A stretch of DNA of 6,723 nt from Bacteroidota bacterium (GTDB lineage: Bacteria; Bacteroidota; Bacteroidia; Chitinophagales; LD1): assembly GCA_003165135.1 (NCBI GenBank), contig PLSN01000338.1:1-6723 (forward strand). The letters are read 5' to 3'. Below the pieces are notes generated by a model, which did no database searches, was not told where the DNA came from, and worked only from the letters and a program-made list of their open reading frames with translations. The position numbers were made by a program, and so were the translations under genes. The stretch's first letter is position 1; each line of letters opens with the position of its first letter. Below, one piece after another: positions 4,806 through 6,723 of the stretch.

Positions 4806-5705
4806 TTAGTTTGAGATTTCAGTTTTACGGGATTGGAAGTAGGCTTCGAGCAGCACGGAGAGCATAATGATGGCAGCTCCGATGAAGAAGCCGCGATGGA
4901 GTTGCTTATTCTCATGAAAGATCAGAAAAGCCAGAGCGATACCATAGATCGGCTCGAGATTGAGGGAGAGATTGAGTGTGAAAGCGCTGAGATAGCGCAG
5001 CGCAGACAGAGACAGGACGAGCGTAGCATGCGTGCAGAACACAGCCAACACTAGCAGGAGCGCCCAGTCTGTAGTCGATGGAAGGAGCTTGACGGGATGG
5101 AAATAGGCAATGTAGAAAGGCAGAAAGAGCGTGAGCATCAGGAGCCCTGCAGCTATCTCATAGAATGAGACTACGACAGGGCTATAGCGACCGACGACGT
5201 CCTTGTTGAGGATATTAAAGAAGGCTCCGACGAAGGATGCGAGCAGGCCGAGGATAATACCAGTGGTGTAGACCTCCTCCACCTCAAAGACCATCCAGAT
5301 GCCAAGCATAGCTGTAATGCTGAAGAGCAGCTCATCCCAGCGGAACTTCTTCGGGCTCAGCATCGGCTCCAGCAGCGCAGTGAAGAGGCCCTGAGAAGCA
5401 AGCATGGTAAGGGTGATGGAGACATTGGAGTACTTGATCGAACCGTAGAAGAACAGCCAGTGTATGGTGAGCAGTGTGCCGATACCGATGAGTTTGAGCA
5501 GGTCACGAGTGTCGACCCGGAGCGACTGCCCGCGATACATGATAAAGGCAAACATCGACCCCAGGGCGATGATCATCCGGTACCAGACCAGCAGGCCTTC
5601 GGAGAGCTGAATGCCTCGCCCCAGCACACCTGTCGCTCCCCAAAGGATAATAGACAGGTGCATATAGAGATAGGCTTTCTGCCTTGGTGAGTCGAATGCG
5701 AACAT
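4806..5705 (-). CDS. EamA/DMT-superfamily membrane transporter (RhaT/YdcZ-like fold)
   Basis: A 299-residue inner-membrane protein of the drug/metabolite transporter superfamily. Ten hydrophobic segments are visible, at roughly 13-29, 37-57, 70-87, 94-113, 124-141, 148-165, 178-200, 214-232, 243-263 and 272-289, in two five-helix EamA halves. Family-typical stretches include LWGATGVLGR in helix 1, LFFYGSIKYSNVSITL leading into helix 4, and its counterpart ALRYLSAFTLNL near the end of the second half, followed by LEPIYGIALAFLIFHE. Members export amino acids, nucleotides or other small metabolites. The substrate cannot be told from sequence. The ATG at 5703-5705 gives a short charged N-terminus; M15 is a possible later start. 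It is transcribed divergently from rnhA and convergently with the RRM gene, probably as a single gene. Confidence 0.93.
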   Translation of the reverse strand: MFAFDSPRQKAYLYMHLSIILWGATGVLGRGIQLSEGLLVWYRMIIALGSMFAFIMYRGQSLRVDTRDLLKLIGIGTLLTIHWLFFYGSIKYSNVSITLTMLASQGLFTALLEPMLSPKKFRWDELLFSITAMLGIWMVFEVEEVYTTGIILGLLASFVGAFFNILNKDVVGRYSPVVVSFYEIAAGLLMLTLFLPFYIAYFHPVKLLPSTTDWALLLVLAVFCTHATLVLSLSALRYLSAFTLNLSLNLEPIYGIALAFLIFHENKQLHRGFFIGAAIIMLSVLLEAYFQSRKTEISN

Positions 5706-5770
5706 GCGGCTAAAATAGCTTTAATGCGCAATATGAGTTAACCGGAAAATCAGGTAACCAGCCAATAACA

Positions 5771-5824
5771 ATTCTGGTAATTCTTTCATTCTGTAAATTC
5801 TGATCCTGCATTTTATAAATTCTG
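5771..5824. repeat. Cluster of five ATTCTG-type direct repeats in the transporter/rnhA gap
   Basis: ATTCTG occurs at 5771, 5788, 5797 and 5819, and ATTCTT at 5780. Successive starts are 9, 8, 9 and 22 bp apart. The copies fill the region just upstream of the rnhA promoter-like box. They could be iterated binding sites or chance in an AT-rich spacer. Confidence 0.45.
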
Positions 5825-5836
5825 CTACTATATTTG
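5805..5836 (+). promoter_or_regulatory. Putative Bacteroidota-type promoter of rnhA
   Basis: TATATTTG at 5829-5836 matches TAnnTTTG exactly. CCTG at 5805-5808 gives a partial -33 (TTTG) match at 20-nt spacing. The G of the box is only 5 bp before the ATG at 5842, so transcription would begin at or within a few bases of the start codon, giving a leaderless or nearly leaderless mRNA. Confidence 0.6.
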
Positions 5837-5841
5837 TCAGG

Positions 5842-6297
5842 ATGAGAGTGGAAATATATACTGACGGTTCATCGCGCGGCAATCCCGGCCCTGGCGGATA
5901 CGGTGTGATCCTTAAGTATGGACAGCACGAGCGGGAACTCTCAGGAGGTTTTCGCCTCACGACCAATAATAGAATGGAGCTTCTTGCTACCATCGTAGGA
6001 CTGGAGACATTGACCCGAGACAAGCTCGACGTGACCATCTACAGCGACTCAAAGTATGTAGTGGAATCGGTGGAAAAAAAATGGGTTTTCGGTTGGGAGA
6101 AAAAGAACTACAAAGACAAGAAGAACGCTGACCTCTGGCAGCGATTCCTGAATATATACCGGAAGCACAACGTGAAATTCATCTGGCTGAAAGGGCATAA
6201 CGATCATCCCTTCAATGAGCGCTGCGATGTGCTGGCTACTGAAGCAGCTATCAACGGACCATGGCGTGAGGATGTGGGATATGTGGCGAGTATCTGA
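5842..6297 (+). CDS. rnhA: Ribonuclease HI
   Basis: RNase HI cuts the RNA strand of RNA-DNA hybrids (R-loops, primers) using two metal ions in the cytoplasm. The 151-residue length is normal. All catalytic positions are present: D8 in IYTDGSSRGNPGPGG, E46 in NNRMELLA, D69 in IYSDSKYV and D129 in NERCDVLA, together with H119 in WLKGH. The basic handle region appears as KKWVFGWEKKNYKDKKNADLW cut by several tryptophans (79-99). The ATG at 5842 begins the first beta strand and is preceded by CAGG, too close for a Shine-Dalgarno. The gene appears to be transcribed alone. Its TGA ends 5 bp from the stop of the convergent porin gene, with no visible terminator between them. Confidence 0.97.
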   Translation: MRVEIYTDGSSRGNPGPGGYGVILKYGQHERELSGGFRLTTNNRMELLATIVGLETLTRDKLDVTIYSDSKYVVESVEKKWVFGWEKKNYKDKKNADLWQRFLNIYRKHNVKFIWLKGHNDHPFNERCDVLATEAAINGPWREDVGYVASI

Positions 6298-6302
6298 GAC
6301 CC

Positions 6303-6723
6303 TTACTCAAAGAACCTCCAAGCAGCACCAAACCTGAAAGTAACATCCTGAGCGGGATAGTAATAAGCAGTGTAGTAGCCATGCTTACCGAACAGGCCTG
6401 AGATATTAGAACCTTCAAGAAATATTCTAACAGTCTTGATCTTGACATTGAGAAACAGATCGAGTATCGGGTAGAATCTCATCATCTGAACATTTTGCTC
6501 ATAGAATTGACCGAAGAGTGGATTGTAGCCGTTAGCCATGAAAGGCGTATAATATCTGACATCCCCACCAATAGCGAATAGAAGAGCATTCTTAAAGACA
6601 AGGCGCTGATAATATAAACTGCTCTTGAGCGAAACCAGCGGCAGACGGATCACATCGCTGCCATCGGACCTTTGAAACCATACATCATTATCAAAGTGGA
6701 TACCCTTGAAGCCAAAACTGTTT
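6303..6723 (-). CDS. Putative outer-membrane porin (Bacteroidota), C-terminal part only
   Basis: The frame is open from the right edge to a TAA at 6303-6305, showing the last 139 residues. Upstream of the internal GTG at 6653 the reading continues (FGFKGIHFDNDVWFQRSDGSD), so that codon is not the true start. The fragment shows alternating aromatic and polar strands typical of a beta barrel: KNALLFAIGGDVRYYTPF, NPLFGQFYEQN, YPILDLFLNVKIKTVRIFLE and a final strand FRFGAAWRFFE. A terminal aromatic residue next to the end is the usual signal for outer-membrane assembly. The wording (FLN.KIK..RIF..., then ..F.FG..WRF) resembles the Bacteroidota putative porin family (Pfam Porin_10) as I remember it. 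Substrate and any signal peptide lie outside the view. A TonB-dependent or other barrel is less likely. Confidence 0.8.
   Translation of the reverse strand, partial: NSFGFKGIHFDNDVWFQRSDGSDVIRLPLVSLKSSLYYQRLVFKNALLFAIGGDVRYYTPFMANGYNPLFGQFYEQNVQMMRFYPILDLFLNVKIKTVRIFLEGSNISGLFGKHGYYTAYYYPAQDVTFRFGAAWRFFE

Noticed and set aside
5771..5824. CRISPR array or plasmid-type iterons
   Set aside because: Units are only 6 bp with 2-3-bp spacers, and no cas or rep gene is present.
6303..6653. A complete 116-residue gene starting at the GTG at 6653
   Set aside because: The frame stays open with barrel-like sequence to the window edge, so it is the end of a larger porin.

Overview
The window looks like a piece of a Bacteroidota chromosome, most likely from the Chitinophagia/Sphingobacteriia side. 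The evidence is a C-terminal piece of a Bacteroidota-type putative porin ending in an aromatic barrel strand, a single-RRM glycine-rich RNA-binding protein of the kind common in that phylum, promoter-like TAnnTTTG boxes instead of sigma70 -10 boxes, and start sites without clear Shine-Dalgarno sequences. Nearly all genes are ordinary housekeeping genes. I found no phage, insertion sequence, CRISPR array, toxin-antitoxin pair or defence locus.

Left block (1-3058, minus strand). Reading leftwards the order is rsmD (16S rRNA m2G966 methyltransferase), coaD (phosphopantetheine adenylyltransferase), an unrecognised exported protein of about 406 residues, and lipB (octanoyltransferase), which runs off the left edge. 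coaD serves CoA synthesis and lipB serves protein lipoylation. The N-terminal coding sequence of lipB lies inside the 3' end of the exported-protein gene in another frame, and has no ATG. The rsmD stop codon lies inside a long imperfect inverted repeat that appears to give RsmD an extra C-terminal tail.

Middle block (3059-4735, plus strand). After a short divergent gap carrying two GC-rich hairpins comes nadC (quinolinate phosphoribosyltransferase, NAD synthesis), with a 5' half far richer in GC than its neighbours. A 270-bp gene-free gap follows. It holds tandem heptamers, several hairpins, a promoter-like box and a structured leader for the RRM-protein gene, which ends at a clear Rho-independent terminator.

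Right block (4736-6723). A double perfect hairpin separates the RRM gene from a convergent ten-helix EamA/DMT-family transporter on the minus strand. The divergent gap between the transporter and rnhA (ribonuclease HI) holds a cluster of ATTCTG repeats and an exact TAnnTTTG box so close to the rnhA ATG that the transcript may be leaderless. rnhA converges within 5 bp on the 3' end of a putative outer-membrane porin that runs off the right edge.

I see no convincing new multi-gene system. The points most worth a second look are the lipB overlap, the inverted repeat over the rsmD stop, the GPPY motif in RsmD, the RRM leader and the uncharacterised exported protein.
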